Source: Talpa occidentalis
Lineage: Eukaryota > Chordata > Mammalia > Eulipotyphla > Talpidae
Direction of reading: 5' to 3'
DNA length: 64,000 nt
NCBI RefSeq assembly: GCF_014898055.3
Contig: NW_023601212.1
Coordinates: 42,458,329-42,522,328, forward strand
Part shown: one piece after another, positions 37,388 to 50,300 of the stretch
Layout of the letters: each line of letters begins with the position of its first letter
Numbering within the stretch: position 1 is the first letter of the stretch
The notes under the pieces: model-generated
Told to the model about the DNA's origin: nothing
The model's database searches: none
What the model saw: the letters and a program-made list of their open reading frames with translations, nothing else
Made by a program: the position numbers and the translations under genes

Positions 37388-40300
37388 ATGGCAAATACAG
37401 ATGCTAACATATCAATACTAACTCTAAATGTAAATGGACTAAACTCTCCAATAAAAAGACACAGAGTTGCAGGCTGGATTAAGAAACAAAACCCAACCTT
37501 TTGCTGTCTCCAGGAAACACATTTAGCTGCAAAAGATAAAAATAGATTCAAAGTTAAAGGATGGAAAACAATTCTACAAGCAAATGGACCAAAAAAGAAG
37601 GCAGGAACAGCTACACTCATATCAGATAAAACAGATTTCAAACTTAAAAAGATAAAAAGAGACCCCAGTGGTCATTACATTATGATCAAGGGGACAATAC
37701 TTCAAGAAGAAATAACACTCATTAACATATATTCACCAAACGAAGGAGCAACAAAATATATCAGACAACTATTGGCATCTATGAAAACAGACATCAGAGA
37801 AAACACATACGTAGTGGGAGACTTCAACACACCACTATCAACAATGGATAGATCAACAAGACAAAAAATAAGTAAAGACACTAAAGCTCTAAATAAGGAT
37901 GTAGAGTGCTTAGGCTTAACAGACATATATAGAACACTAAACCCAAAAAAATCTGAGTATACATTTTTCTCAAGCGCACACGGATCATTCTCTAGGATCG
38001 ATCATATACTGGGGCACAAGACAAACATCAACAGATACAACAAGATTGAAATCATACCAACCATCTTTTCTGACCATGAAGGCATCAAACTAGAAATAAA
38101 CCATAAAGAGAAGGCAAGGTATTCTCCTACCTCGTGGAGATTGAAACCCACACTACTGGAAGTCCACTGGACTAACGAGGAGATAAAAGAAGAAATTAAA
38201 AAATTCTTTGAATTGAATGACAAGGAGGACACCAATTTCCTAAATGTATGGGATGCAGCAAAAGCAGTAATAAGAGGAAAATATATAGCAATAGATGCTC
38301 ACATCAAGAAACAAGAAAGAACTCAAAGAAACAACCTAATCTCGAAACTCAAAGATCTAGAAAAGAACAAAAAAAAAGCCCAAAACCAGTAGAAGAAAAG
38401 AAATAATAAAAACCAAAGCAGAAATAATGAAATCGAAACTAAAAAACAATCCAAAAGATCAATGAAACCAAGAGCTGGTTCTTTCGAAAAAAATAATAAA
38501 TAGATAAACCCCTTGCCAGGCTCACAAGGGCAAAAAGGGAGAAAGCAAAATAAATAGGATAATAATGAAAGAGGAGAAATCACAACGGACACAGCAGAAA
38601 TCAAAAGAATTATTAATAACTACTATGAACAGTTATATGGAAACAAGTTAACAATCTAGAGGAGATGGACAAATTCCTACAACTCTACAATCACCCAAAG
38701 CTAGATAAAGAAGAAATAGAACACCTAAACAGACCAATTACAATTAGCGAAATTGAAATGGTAATCAAAAACCTCCCCAAAAACAAAAGCCCAGGACCTG
38801 ATGGATTTACAAATGAATTCTACCAAACATTCAGAGAATGAATTGGTACTTATCCTTCACAAACTCTTCCAAAAAATTGAGAAGGAAGGTATAATATAAC
38901 ACGTTCTATGAAGCCAACATTACACTAATACAAAACCGAACAAGGACAACACAAAAAAAGAAACTATAGGCCAATCTCCCTAATGAACACTGATGCAAAA
39001 ATCCTCAATAAAATTTTAGCTATCAGAATCCAACAATGTATCCATAAGGTAATTCACCACGACCAAGTAGGATTCATTCCAGGGACACAAGGATGGTTTA
39101 ACATCCGAATCAATCAACGTTATCCAACACATCAACAAAAAAGAAATATAAAAACCATATGATAATATCAATAGATGCTGAGAAAGCTTCGACAAAAGTG
39201 CAACACCCATTCATGATAAAAGCCTTGAAATTCTTGGGATACAAGGAACGTACCTCAACATCATAAAGGCCGTATATGACAAGCCAACAGCCAGATCATT
39301 CTCAATGGTGAAAAGCTGAAAGCAATTCCATTAAGATCTGGAACAAGACAAGGATGTCCACTTTCACCACTGATTTTCAATATAATACTGGAAGTCCTAG
39401 CCAGAGCAATAAGACAAGAGAGACATCCAAGGAATCCAAATAGGAAAAGAAGAAGTCAAACTATCACTCTTTGCAGATGATATGATAATATACATAGAGA
39501 ACCCAAAACTCCACAGAAAAACTAATTCAACTCATCAATCAGTTCAGTAAAGTGGCAGGATACAAAATCAACACGCAAAGTCAGTAGCCTTCCTATATCA
39601 AACAATAAATCTGAAGAAGAAGAAATCAAAAAACATCCCCTTTTATTATTGAAACAAAAAAATCAAATATTGGGAATAAATCTAACAAAAGAGGTAAAGG
39701 ACCTATACAAAGAAAACTATAAAACACTGTTAAAAGAAATAGAAGAAGACACAAAGAAATGAAGACATCCCCTGCTCATGGATTGGAGAATAAACATTAT
39801 TAAAATGGCCATCCTACCAAAAGCATATACAGATTCAATGCTATTCCAATCAAAATTTCAATGTCATTCTTCAAAGAAATAGAACAATTATTGATGAAAT
39901 TCTATATGGAATCACAAAAAAACCCCGATAGGCCAAAGCTCTCCTGAAAAAAAAAGAAGGNNNNNNNNNNNNNNNNNNNNNNNNNNNNNNNNNNNNNNNN
40001 NNNNNNNNNNNNNNNNNNNNNNNNNNNNNNNNNNNNNNNNNNNNNNNNNNNNNNNNNNNNAACAAGCTGGGACTACATCAAATTAAAGAGCTTCTGCTGC
40101 CAGCAAAAGAGACAATAACAAAACAAAGAGAACCCCACCAACTGGAGAACATTTTTGCACCCAACACTAATGATAAGGACTGATCACAAAATCTGCAAGA
40201 GCTGATGAGACTCAACAACAACAAAGAAAATAATCCAGTCAAAAAATGGACAGAGGAACTAAAAAGAAACTTCTCTGAAGAGGAAATGCGAATGGCCAAC

Positions 40301-40857
40301 AGGCATATGAAAAATGTTCACATCACTTGCAATCTGGGAATGCAAATCAAAACTACCATGAGATACCATCTTACACCAGTGAGAATGGCACTAATTAAAA
40401 AAACTAGCAACAACAAATGTGGCGAGGTTTTGGAGAAAAAGGAACTCTTCTGCACTGTTGGTGGGAGTGCAAACTGGTCCAACCACTATGGAGAGCTGTG
40501 TGGAGATTTCTGGACCTACCAAACATAGAGCTTCCACAGGATCCAGCAATTCCACTCCTAGGTATTTACCCAAATAACACAGAAACATCAATTCCAAAGA
40601 ACACCTGCACCCCCATGTTTATAGCAGCACTGTTTACAATAGCTAAGCTTTGGAAACAGCCCAAATGCCCAAAAATAGATGACTGGATCAAGAAGATGTG
40701 GTACATATATACCATGGAATATTACTCAGCATTCAAAAAAGATAAACACATGCAATTTGCAGCAACATGGATGACGCTGGAAGGGATCATGCTCAGTGAA
40801 ATAAGCCAAAAAGAAAAAGAAAAATACCGGATGGTCTCACTCATAGCAGGGATCTAG
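37388..40857 (+). pseudogene. L1 ORF2 (endonuclease/reverse transcriptase), disrupted, with gap
   Basis: The first 334 codons (37388-38392) are open and hold an APE-type endonuclease with LNVNGLN, QETH, GDFNTPLS, RIDHIL and SDH. From about 38380 onward single-base indels are dense through the reverse transcriptase, whose FADDM box is still readable near 39470. The 100-N gap lies after the region equivalent to KALLKKK. The C-terminus reopens at 40417-40857. The many indels around the gap may be sequencing error rather than decay. Confidence 0.85.
39961..40060. other. Assembly gap (100 N)
   Basis: A run of exactly 100 N, the usual placeholder for unknown length. By comparison with the L1 at 47204-53538, about 430 bp of ORF2 are missing (the text corresponding to about 48184-48610). 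Confidence 0.98.
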
Positions 40858-41051
40858 AAAACTTAAATAAGGGACCAGGAAAATGAATAACTATAAGAAA
40901 GTGAAAATCAAATCAACAAAAACTAGGAACCAAGACACTTTTTGGGGGTGGGGGACGGGAGGGAGGGATTGGGGTCAGAATGGGGGGATTGCAATTGTAT
41001 GGGGAATATAAAAATAAAATTTATTAATTAAAAAAAAAGACATTAGGGGAA

Positions 41052-41320
41052 AAAATAATAACAATACAAAACACAATAAAACAAAAACAAACAGACAATT
41101 ATAAACCAGAGACATTCTTCAGGGGAGGAGGAGGGAGAGGGATCAGAGGGAGGGAGGGAGGAGCACAAGGGACTGAAGTGATGGTGCATGGGTTCATTGG
41201 TGCAGGAAATTCTGTGGGGACTACACCTGAGGGGGTGGAGGGGGAAGCAAACATTGTTTAAAAATGAACAATAATGTAAAAAAATATATAAATAAAAAGA
41301 AAGTTTTGAAAAGGAGGGGA
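41052..41320 (+). mobile_element. Older L1 3' end, right part
   Basis: Continuation of the element at 34746-35510 after the nested L1: a 3' UTR with purine-rich text and AATAAAAAG near 41290. Another similar purine-rich 3'-UTR-like stretch follows to about 41470. Confidence 0.7.
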
Positions 41321-41481
41321 GGGAAATAAAGGGGGGGAGACAAAGAGGGTAATAAACTATAATGGAGAATTATGGGTGAATTGGTAGTAGGAGAACTAAG
41401 GTGACCACACCAGAGGGGAGAACTTCTTTACCGTGAGGGAGGATGTCAAATAACAGTAATTCAATTAAAAATATATTTATG

Positions 41482-41750
41482 GGCCTCCCCGGTGGCACAG
41501 TGGTTGAGCGCTGGATTGCGAAGCTGCCCACAGCTTCTGCAGTGCCGGTTGGATCCCCGGCCGCCGGGCAAGGGTCCCACAAGGCGCGCAGACCTCTCCT
41601 GCCGCCTGCTGCTCCCCTCAGCAGTGTATTTCGTCACTCTGCCTGGTCTGTTCCCCGCTCTGGCTCTGGTGAATCCTCTCACCCTCCCGCACCTTTGACT
41701 GTACCCAGTGCTCATACAAATAAATAAATAAATCGTTTAAAAAAAGAAAA
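41482..41750 (+). mobile_element. tRNA-derived SINE, same subfamily as 3498
   Basis: Head gcctccccggtggcacagtg, a diverged B box (ggttggatccc), and the shared variants GCGCGCAGACC and ACTGTACCCAGTGC. No convincing target duplication was found. Confidence 0.88.
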
Positions 41751-42149
41751 AAGAAATGGGAGAGAAGAAATTTGATACCCCAAGTACAAATCACTCTTGA
41801 AGGGGTTTGTCCCACAATGTGGCAAAGAAATGGTGGGAATTGGGGTCAAGGAAATAACTGAGTTATTTATAGTCCAGTGGTGTTGATCCCATTGACATCA
41901 GGATTCATGGTCACTATACAAAAACTCTATTTCTATGTTCCAGGGGTCAGCAAACTACAATCTGTGGACAAAATCTGACATGTGACCTGTCTTTTATTGT
42001 CTGTAAACTAAGAATCATTTTATATTTTAAGATGATTATAAAAGGAGAAGCAATCAAAGGAAGAAGAGATCCTAGATGGGGCATGAAAGACTTAAAATAT
42101 TTACTATGTGCCCTTTACAAAAGAGTATGCCAACCCCACTGTATGCTAG

Positions 42150-42566
42150 TGTAGGGTAAATGAAGTGAATCATGCTTTTTATGCCCTCACAGCTAGCCTC
42201 TACAGCTCCCACCTGTGGTCCTAGATTTGGGGATGATGAGGGCCTAGAGGCATGGGCGCAGGCCACGAGCACCTCTAATTATGGATACGTGGGCCCAGAG
42301 AGCTCAGGCACGTGCATGTGTAAGAGTGGACACTTATGCCAAGAGGCAAGGGATGCAAGAGCGGGATCACTCTGAGGCGAGACTACAAGACGATATGAGA
42401 CTGAGAGGGACAATGACAGAGAGATGCTGACAGAGAAAGTTGATCTGTCCCCAGATTCAGCAGGCCTATATAAAGGCCTATAAAAATCTACCAAGGGCTC
42501 CAAAATTTGCTTTTCGTCTATAAGAACCAACAATGAACCTACATGACCTGGGATGGTTGTTCAACA
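42150..42566 (+). mobile_element. LTR copy A (TGTAGGGTAA family)
   Basis: It starts TGTAGGGTAAATGAAGTGAA and ends near TTCAACA, with a TATA-like tatataaagg around 42470. Flanks GCTAG (42145-42149) and ACTAG (42567-42571) are an imperfect 5-bp duplication. No retroviral coding sequence is attached. Confidence 0.6.
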
Positions 42567-42599
42567 ACTAGTAATAAACAATTGAAAAATATGTTTTCA

Positions 42600-42832
42600 G
42601 GGCCTACCTTGTGGTGCAGTGGGTTGAGCGCAGCCCTATGAAGCTGTCCCCAGCCTCTGCAGTGTGGGTTTGATTCCCAGCAGGCCAGGGAGATACCCAC
42701 ATGGTGTGGCAGACTTCTCCATCCATCTGCCTGTTTTTCTCCCTGCTCTGTCTCTGGTGAATTCTCTCACCCTCTGGCACCTCTGGCCTGTACCCCAGTT
42801 CTTGTATAGATAAATAAATCTTTAAAAAAAAA
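42600..42832 (+). mobile_element. SINE with internal deletion
   Basis: Head gcctaccttgtggtgcagtg, B box gtttgattccc, AAAT tail. About 40 bp of the body between the cagactt and ctgcctg motifs is missing compared with other copies. Confidence 0.85.
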
Positions 42833-43018
42833 TTTCGAACACATTTTTGAATATCATACATCAGAAAAAGGCAAATACTCATGTGTAAATCTAACAGAAT
42901 ATGTGCAAAATCACTATGATGAAAACTTCAAAACACTGATGACAAAGTCTAAGACCCATAATAACAGAAATTTACAATACTTCAGGAATGCAAGTTTCAA
43001 TATTATTAAGATGTTAGG

Positions 43019-43423
43019 TGTAGGGTAAATGGAAGTTATCAGATTTTTGCCACCCTCCTGCCATTAGCATCTATGATCGACACCTTTGGTCTTACATGCG
43101 TGCCTGATGGCGGCATGTGTAGTGTGGTTGGGTGTGTGTAATGGACACACCTGAGCCAGAGACCAAGCATATAAGGGCAGCGGCAAAGAACAGAGGCGAG
43201 TGGCAACAGAGTACAGTGGAGAGCGGTAGAGAGCATCAGAGAACAGCTAAGAGAGCAAAGAGTATATAGGGATTCTCAAGGGGGCCCAAGTTGCTGTCTC
43301 CCTGCTGGCTTGTCTCCCCTAAGCTGTGAGGATGATGCCAAGAGCTCCAAGTTTCTCTTTCAAGCTGCCTGAACCCATGATGAACCTACCCAGCCTGGGA
43401 TGGTTGCAAAACAACAGCACACA
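43019..43423 (+). mobile_element. LTR copy B (TGTAGGGTAA family)
   Basis: It shares its first 40 bp with copies A and C and has catataagggcagcg (TATA-like) near 43170. Its 3' part (cagcctgggatggttg) matches copy A but not C. The right end is uncertain; a TTAGG/CTAGG flank pair gives the quoted limits. Confidence 0.6.
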
Positions 43424-43694
43424 CTAGGAGTAACAGTCTGGCAGAAAAAGGTAGGAAAAACATGAAGTAAACTGTACTTTTAGTGACAGAAGGGGAATAC
43501 AAGCCACAGGAAGGAGGGGTGCAGAACCACCTTCAGTTGCCAACTAAGGGGAACATGACAACACCAGGGACTCGAGATCCTGCACTGCACAGAGAAGGGT
43601 GTGCACAGAATAGTTGCCCAGGACAGAGAGTGTACAGTTGGAGCTACAGGTTCAGGGGTGCAGAGTAAGGATTAGTGGCTTAGGCCTGAGGCTC

Positions 43695-44075
43695 TGTAGG
43701 GTAAGTGATTATCAGGCTTTTCTGCCCTCCCGCCGTTAACATTGATGATGGATCCACATGGTCCTGAATGCATGCCTGATAGCGGACACCTGGAGTAGGG
43801 TGTGGGCATACATAGGTGGGTCCACTTGGGCTGAGACTGGGTTTATAAGGGCAGCATTATGGGGAACGGAACCAGTAGAGGAGAGAGAACGGACCACAAG
43901 AGAATTCTGGAGAGCCCAGAAAGAGTGAAGATTCGCTGGGGGCTAGGAGGCCTACCAGCCTGCCTGGTAAAATGGCAATAAAAGACTGAAAAAGCCACCG
44001 AGGGCTCTGCGACTCTCCTTTACCCGTCTGCATAGGATCATAGAGATCCTGCTCCATGCCCTTCCTACCACTACA
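43695..44075 (+). mobile_element. Solo LTR copy C, exact 5-bp TSD
   Basis: Starts TGTAGGGTAAG and ends CCACTACA, flanked by GGCTC at 43690-43694 and 44076-44080. It has a TATA-like tttataagggcagc (about 43842) and AATAAA (43978-43983) at LTR-appropriate spacing, which sets its orientation. The length is 381 bp. Confidence 0.85.
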
Positions 44076-44096
44076 GGCTCTCAATAAAAAAAAAAA

Positions 44097-44440
44097 AAAA
44101 AAAACATAGACACATGGATGGAGTTGGAAGAGATGCCAAGTGAAATAGGTCAGGGAGAAAGATCAATAACAGATGGTGTCACTATTAAGTGGACTATAGA
44201 GAAATCAAACTAAGAACCAGAGACAGACAATCTGCAAAGCTAACCCTTGAAAACTGACTAGCTGAAGCATCCAAAGAGGGGAGGAGTGGAGAGAGAGTAG
44301 AAACAAAGAGGAAAAGAAACGCAGTGGACTGTGGTGGTGAACTATGGTTGATTTGGTGCTGGTGGTGCACTAGGGTGGTGATACCTGATGGAGAGAATTC
44401 TAATGTTATCACAATAAAAAATAATATTTTTTTTTTAAAG
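44097..44440 (+). mobile_element. Old L1 3' end
   Basis: Starts with the ORF2 end phrase acacatggatggagttggaa and goes through a 3' UTR with cacaataaaaaataat near 44412. Strongly 5'-truncated and diverged. Confidence 0.7.
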
Positions 44441-44596
44441 CTTGAGTCTGAACTGGAGGGGAGAAACAGATAGGATCACCTGTGTCTCCTCACAGAACAG
44501 GGTGGAAGCTGAAGCTAGAATATTCAAAACACATGCCACCCCCACCGCAGGTCTGAAACCAAGACAACAAATGAACGTGTGCCTAAGCCAGAGTTT

Positions 44597-44876
44597 TTGC
44601 TTGTTTCTTTGTTTGTTTGTTTAAAGATTTATTTTATTTATACAAGAGCCGGGATAGAGGCCAGATGCTCAGGAGGGTGAGAGGATTCACCAGAGCCAGA
44701 GTGGGGAACAGACAGGCAGACTGACAAAATACACTGCTGAGGGGAGCAGCTGGTGAGACAGGAGAGGTATGCTCGCCATGTGGGTTGCTCCGAGGCCAGC
44801 GGGGATTGAACCAGCACTGCAGAGGCTGCAGACAGCTTCACAGCACTGCGCTCACCCCCCGCGCCACCATGGAGGC
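44597..44876 (-). mobile_element. tRNA-derived SINE, reverse
   Basis: The tail complement and (TTTG)n lie at the left and the head complement at the right (ccaccatggaggc). Target duplication CCTAAGCCAGAGTTT (left, about 44582-44596) and CCTAAGCCAGAATTT (44877-44891). Confidence 0.9.
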
Positions 44877-44891
44877 CCTAAGCCAGAATTT

Positions 44892-45399
44892 AAGCACCTG
44901 TTAACAAGAGTCAATAATTCAAGTTAAGACTCCACTGGAAAAGAAAACAACTCAAGCCTGTCACCCCAAATCAACTACAATAAGTGGCCAGCGATGCATC
45001 TAGTGCTCAAAAAATAGCCCAGAGGTAGAGCTGACACAAGACAATGAAACACATGAAGACAGCGGAGCTGGCCAGAGGAAGGCATTGCTGTGGGTTGCCA
45101 CCACACAACTCTAGCACCCACAACACATTGCAAAACTTGAATCCCAGATGCTCACTGGAGGTGACCCTTTGGTGACCTACTGCCCTAGTGCTCTTTCACC
45201 TATTACCTCTCATCAGTGCCAGTTCTCTAATTATTTCAACAGGTGTAAAGGCAACAGTATGAAAGTCCACCCTTATTATAGCACATTAAAAACTAAAATT
45301 GAAGTGACAGAAGAAGATACCACAAATATTGGAGGGGGGGAAAAAGGAGAGAAGTCTCACTCAAGCAGCACAAAACATGACTGAAGAGAAATTCAGTGT
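44892..45399. other. Intergenic, possibly 5' part of the following old L1
   Basis: No gene. The text from about 45060 may be L1 5' UTR, but I cannot confirm this. Confidence 0.3.
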
Positions 45400-47187
45400 A
45401 ACAGTTGTAACAACATCTCTGATACTCAGAAAAACAAGATATAAAACAACAATAGAATAATGACTGAAAATATGAAGCAGTTACAGTTAGAAGTAACAGA
45501 ACTAAGAGATACTGTAATAAAATTGGAAAATACAATTGAGGGCCATAGCAACAGATAAACAGAAGCAATGGAGAGAATTAAGTCCCTTGAAAACACAGTA
45601 TCAGAGAACACACAAATGGAACAAACCGAGAAAAAAAGAATAAAAAATAAAAATAGTGTAATGCCCTTTGGGGTAACCTAAAGAAAAACAAAATATTATG
45701 CAGGTCCCAGAAGGAAAAAAGAAACAGAAAGTCATAGAAATTTTATTTAAGGAAGTAATTGCTAAAGACCATCTTAACTTGGAAAATTAACCAGATGCCA
45801 TGATCCAAGAGGCCGAAATGTTCCAAATAAAATAGTTCTAGCAGACACAAACCAAGACACATTACATTAAAGATGCTGAAAGCTGATGACAACAACAAAA
45901 TACCTTGAGACAAATGACAATAAGAACACAACCTTCCAGAACATTTAGGACAAAGCAAAAGTAGTACTAAGAGGGAAGTCCATAGCAATACGAGCCCACA
46001 TCAAGAAATAAGAAAGAGCCCAAAGAAATAACTTTTCCCCTCACCTCAAGGAACTAGAAAAAAGAAGAACAAAAATATGAAAAGCCAGTAGAAGGAAGGA
46101 AATATTGTAATAAAAAGTAGAGCAAAAATTAATGAAATAGAAACCAAAAGACAGTCCAAAAGATCAATGAAACTAAAAGCTGGTTCTTTCAAAAATAAAC
46201 AAAATCTCAGCAATATATACATTTTTCTCAAGTACACATGGAACATTCTCAAGGACAGATCACATGTTGGGACATAAAAATTCTCAATAAATTTAAGAAG
46301 ACAGAGATCATACCAAGCATCATTTGCAAACACAATAAGTTTAGAAATCAACTACAAGAAGAGAACTGGAAAAACCACAACTGCATGGAGATTAACAAGA
46401 TGTTGAAGAATAGTTGGGTCAAAGGAGAAATCAAAAAGTATCTGGAGATGAATGACAATGAAAATGCTACATATAAGAATCTTTGGGAATTTAGCAAAAA
46501 CAGTATTACAGGCACATCTCAGGAAACAAGAAAATTCTCAAACAATCTAATCTTACACCTAAAGGAACTAGAAAAATAAGAGTAAAATAATCCAGAAGTC
46601 AGTAGAAGGAAGATAGTAATAAAAATCAGAGCTGAAATAAATGAAATAAAAACAAAAAAATACAAAGATCAATGAAGTAAAGAGTTGGGTTTGGGGGGTG
46701 GGAATCAACAAAATTGACAAACCTCTGACTAGACTCATTAAGAAAAAAAAAGACTCAAGCTGCAAATAAAATCACAAATGAAGAAGGAGACATTATGACA
46801 TATACCACGGAAACACAGAGACTGCTATGACTACCTGTATGCTAACAACTTGGGCAACTTAAAGAAAGGAAGTGGGTAAAATCATTGGATCACACAAGTG
46901 TCTTGAGAGAAAATATGAACATACCTATCAAAACTAAAGAAATATAACAGTAATCAAAAACTTCCCAAAAAACAAATGTCCAGGACCAGATGTTTTCACT
47001 AGTGCATTCTACCTGAAGAGTATGAAAAACACTAATAAGAAAAGATACATGCACTCCTATGTTGATTGCACACTTCACAAAAGCCAAGATATGGAGACCA
47101 TCCAAATGTCTGATGACAGATGAGTGAATAAAGAAGATGTGATCTATATACACAGTAGAATACTACTCAGGCATTAAAAAAAATATT
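45400..47187 (+). mobile_element. Old L1 in pieces, left of a nested L1
   Basis: Short ORF1 remnants (45500-45660) and ORF2 remnants (45880-46190, 46200-46700, 46800-47187) occur in order but with large deletions. The element is split at 47187 by the L1 at 47204-53538 and continues at 53555. Confidence 0.6.
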
Positions 47188-47379
47188 AAATCTTGTCATT
47201 TTTTTTTTATTAAATTTTATTTTTATATTCCCCCATACAATTGCAAACGCCCCATTCTGACCCCAATCCTTCCCCTCCCGCCCCCCACCCCCCAAAAAGT
47301 GTCTCTGGTTCATAGTTTTTTTGTTGATTTTGATTTTCACTTTCTTATATTCATTTTCCTGGTCCCTTATTTAAGTTTT

Positions 47380-50300
47380 CTAGATTCCTGCTATGAGTGA
47401 GACCATCCGGTATTTTTCTTTTTCTTTTTGGCTTATTTCGCTGAGCATGATCCCTTCCAGTGCCATCCATGTTGCTGCAAATTGCATGTGTTTATCTTTT
47501 TTGAATGCTGAGTAATATTCCATGGTATATATGTACCACATCTTCTTGATCCAGTCATCTATTTTTGGGCATTTGGGTTGTTTCCAAAGCTTAGCTATTG
47601 TAAACAGTGCTGCTATAAACATAGGAGTGCAGGTGCTCTTTGGAATTGATGTTTCTGTGTCCTTTGGGTAAATACCTAGGAGTGGAATTGCTGGATCATA
47701 TGGAAGCTCTATGTTTAGTAGGTCCAGAAATCTCCACACAGCTCTCCATAGTGGTTGGACCAGTTTGCACTCCCACCAACAGTGCACAAGAGTTCCTTTT
47801 TCTCCACATCCTCGCCAACATTTGTTGTTGCTAGTTTTTTTAATATGTGCCATTCTCACTGGTGTGAGATGGTATCTCATGGTAGTTTTGATTTGCATTT
47901 CCCTGATTACAAGTGATGTTGAACATTTTTTCATATGTCTGTTGGCCATTTGCATTTCCTCTTCAGAGAAGTTTCTTTTTAGCTCTTCTGCCCATTTTTT
48001 GACTGGATTATTTTCTTTGTTGTTGCTGACTCTCATCAGCTCTTTGCAGATTTTTGTGATCAGTCCTTTATCATTAGTGTTGGGTGCAAAAATGTTCTCC
48101 CAGTTGGTGGGGTTTCTCTTTGTTTTTGTTATTGTCTCTTTTGCTGTGCAGAAGCTCTTTAATTTGATGTAGTCCCAGCTGTTTATCTTTCTCTTCACTA
48201 TCACTGCTTTGGGTGATGTGTCTGTAAAGATGTCTTTGATGTGCAAATCCCGTAGTGTTTCGCCTATATTTCCTTCTATGTATTTTATGGTTTCAGGTCT
48301 TATGTCTAGTTCTTTAATCCATTTTGAGTTGATTTTTGTGTATGGTGTGAGGTAGTGGTCAAGCTTCATTCTTTTGCATGTAGCGACCCAGTTTTCCCAG
48401 CACCATTTATTGAACAAACTTTCTTTGCTCCAATGCATAGTCTTTGCTCCTTTGTCAAAGATTAGTTGACCATAAATCTGTGGGTTTATTTCTGGATTTT
48501 CTATTCGATTCCATTGGTCTGTATGTCTGTTCTTGTTCCAATACCATGCAGTTTTGATGATTATGGCTTTGTAGTATAGTTTGAAGTCTGGGAGTGTGAT
48601 GCCTCCATTTCCTTCTTTTTTTTTTCAGTAGAGCTTTGGCTATTCGGGGTTTTTGGTGATTCCATATGAATTTCATCAATAATTGTTCTATTTCTTTGAA
48701 GAATGCCATTGAGATTTTGATTGGAATAGCATTGAATCTGTATATTGCTTTTGGTAGGATGGCCATTTTAATAATGTTTATTCTTCCAATCCATGAGCAG
48801 GGGATGTCTTTCCATTTCTTTGTGTCTTCTTCTATTTCTTTTAACAGTGTTTTATAGTTTTCTTTGTATAGGTCCTTTACCTCTTTTGTTAGATTTATTC
48901 CCAAATATTTGATTTTTTTTGTTTCAATAATAAAAGGGGTGGTTTTTTTGATTTCTTCTTCTTCAGATTTATTGTTTGTGTATAGGAAGGCTACTGACTT
49001 TTGCGTGTTGATTTTGTATCCTGCCACTTTACTGAATTGATTGATGAGTTGAATTAGTTTTTCTGTGGAGATTTTGGGGTTCTCTATGTATATTATCATA
49101 TCATCTGCAAATAGTGATAGTTTGACTTCTTCTTTTCCTATTTGGATTCCTTGGATGTCTTTCTCTTGTCTTATTGCTCTGGCTAGGACTTCCAGTATTA
49201 TATTGAAAAGCAGTGGTGAGAGTGGACATCCTTGTCTTGTTCCAGATCTTAATGGAATTGCTTTCAGCTTTTCACCATTGAGAATGATACTGGCTGTTGG
49301 CTTGTCATAGATGGCCTTTATGATGTTGAGGTATGTTCCTTGTATCCCAAGAATTTCAAGGGCTTTTATCATGAATGGGTGTTGCACTTTGTCGAAAGCT
49401 TTCTCAGCATCTATTGATATTATCATATGGTTTTTATATTTCTTTTTGTTGATGTGTTGGATAACGTTGATTGATTTTCGGATGTTAAACCATCCTTGTG
49501 CCCCTGGAATGAATCCAACTTGGTCGTGGTGAATTATCTTATGGATACATTGTTGGATTCTGATAGCTAAAATTTTATTGAGGATTTTTGCATCAGTGTT
49601 CATTAGGGAGATTGGCCTATAGTTTTCCTTTTTTGTGTTGTCCTTATTCGGTTTTGGTATTAGTGTAATATTGGCTTCATAGAACGTGTTTGGTATTGTC
49701 CCTTCCTTCTCAATTTTTTGGAAGAGTTTGTGAAGGATAGGCACTAATTCGTCTCTGAATGTTTGGTAGAATTCATTTGTAAATCCATCAGGTCCTGGGC
49801 TTTTGTTTTTGGGGAGGTTTTTAATTACCATTTCAATTTCGCTGCTTGTAATTGGTCTGTTTAGGTGTTCTATTTCTTCTTTATCTAGCTTTGGGTGATT
49901 GTAGAGTTGTAGGAATTTGTCCATCTCCTCTAGATTGTTGAACTTGTTTCCATATAACTGTTCATAGTAGTTACTGATTATTCTTTTGATTTCTGCTGTG
50001 TCCGTTGTGATTTCTCCTCTTTCATTTATGATTCTGTGTATTTGTGCTTTCTCCCTTTTTTCCTTTGTGAGCCTGGCTAGGGGTTTGTCTATTTTATTTA
50101 TTTTTTCAAAGAACCAGCTCTTGGTTTCATTGATCTTTTGGATTGTTTTTTTAGTTTCAATTTCATTTATTTCTGCTTTGGTTTTTATTATTTCTTTTCT
50201 TCTACTGGTTCTGGGGTTTTTTTGTTGTTCTTTTTCTAGATCTTTGAGCTTCGAGATTAGGTTGTTTCTTTGAGTTCTTTCTTGTTTTTTGATGTGAGCT

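Larger units (their letters stand above)
35526..41036 (+). mobile_element. Long L1 inserted into an older L1
   Basis: Order: 5' tandem units (35526-36290), ORF1 (about 36287-37320), ORF2 (37388-40857), 3' UTR with G-rich tract, and AATAAAATTTATTAATTAAAA end. The target duplication AAGACATTAGGGGAA is exact at 35511-35525 and 41037-41051. The GC-rich, YY1-like 5' terminus seen in the other long copies is absent, so the element starts inside its promoter repeat array. It contains the assembly gap. Confidence 0.92.
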
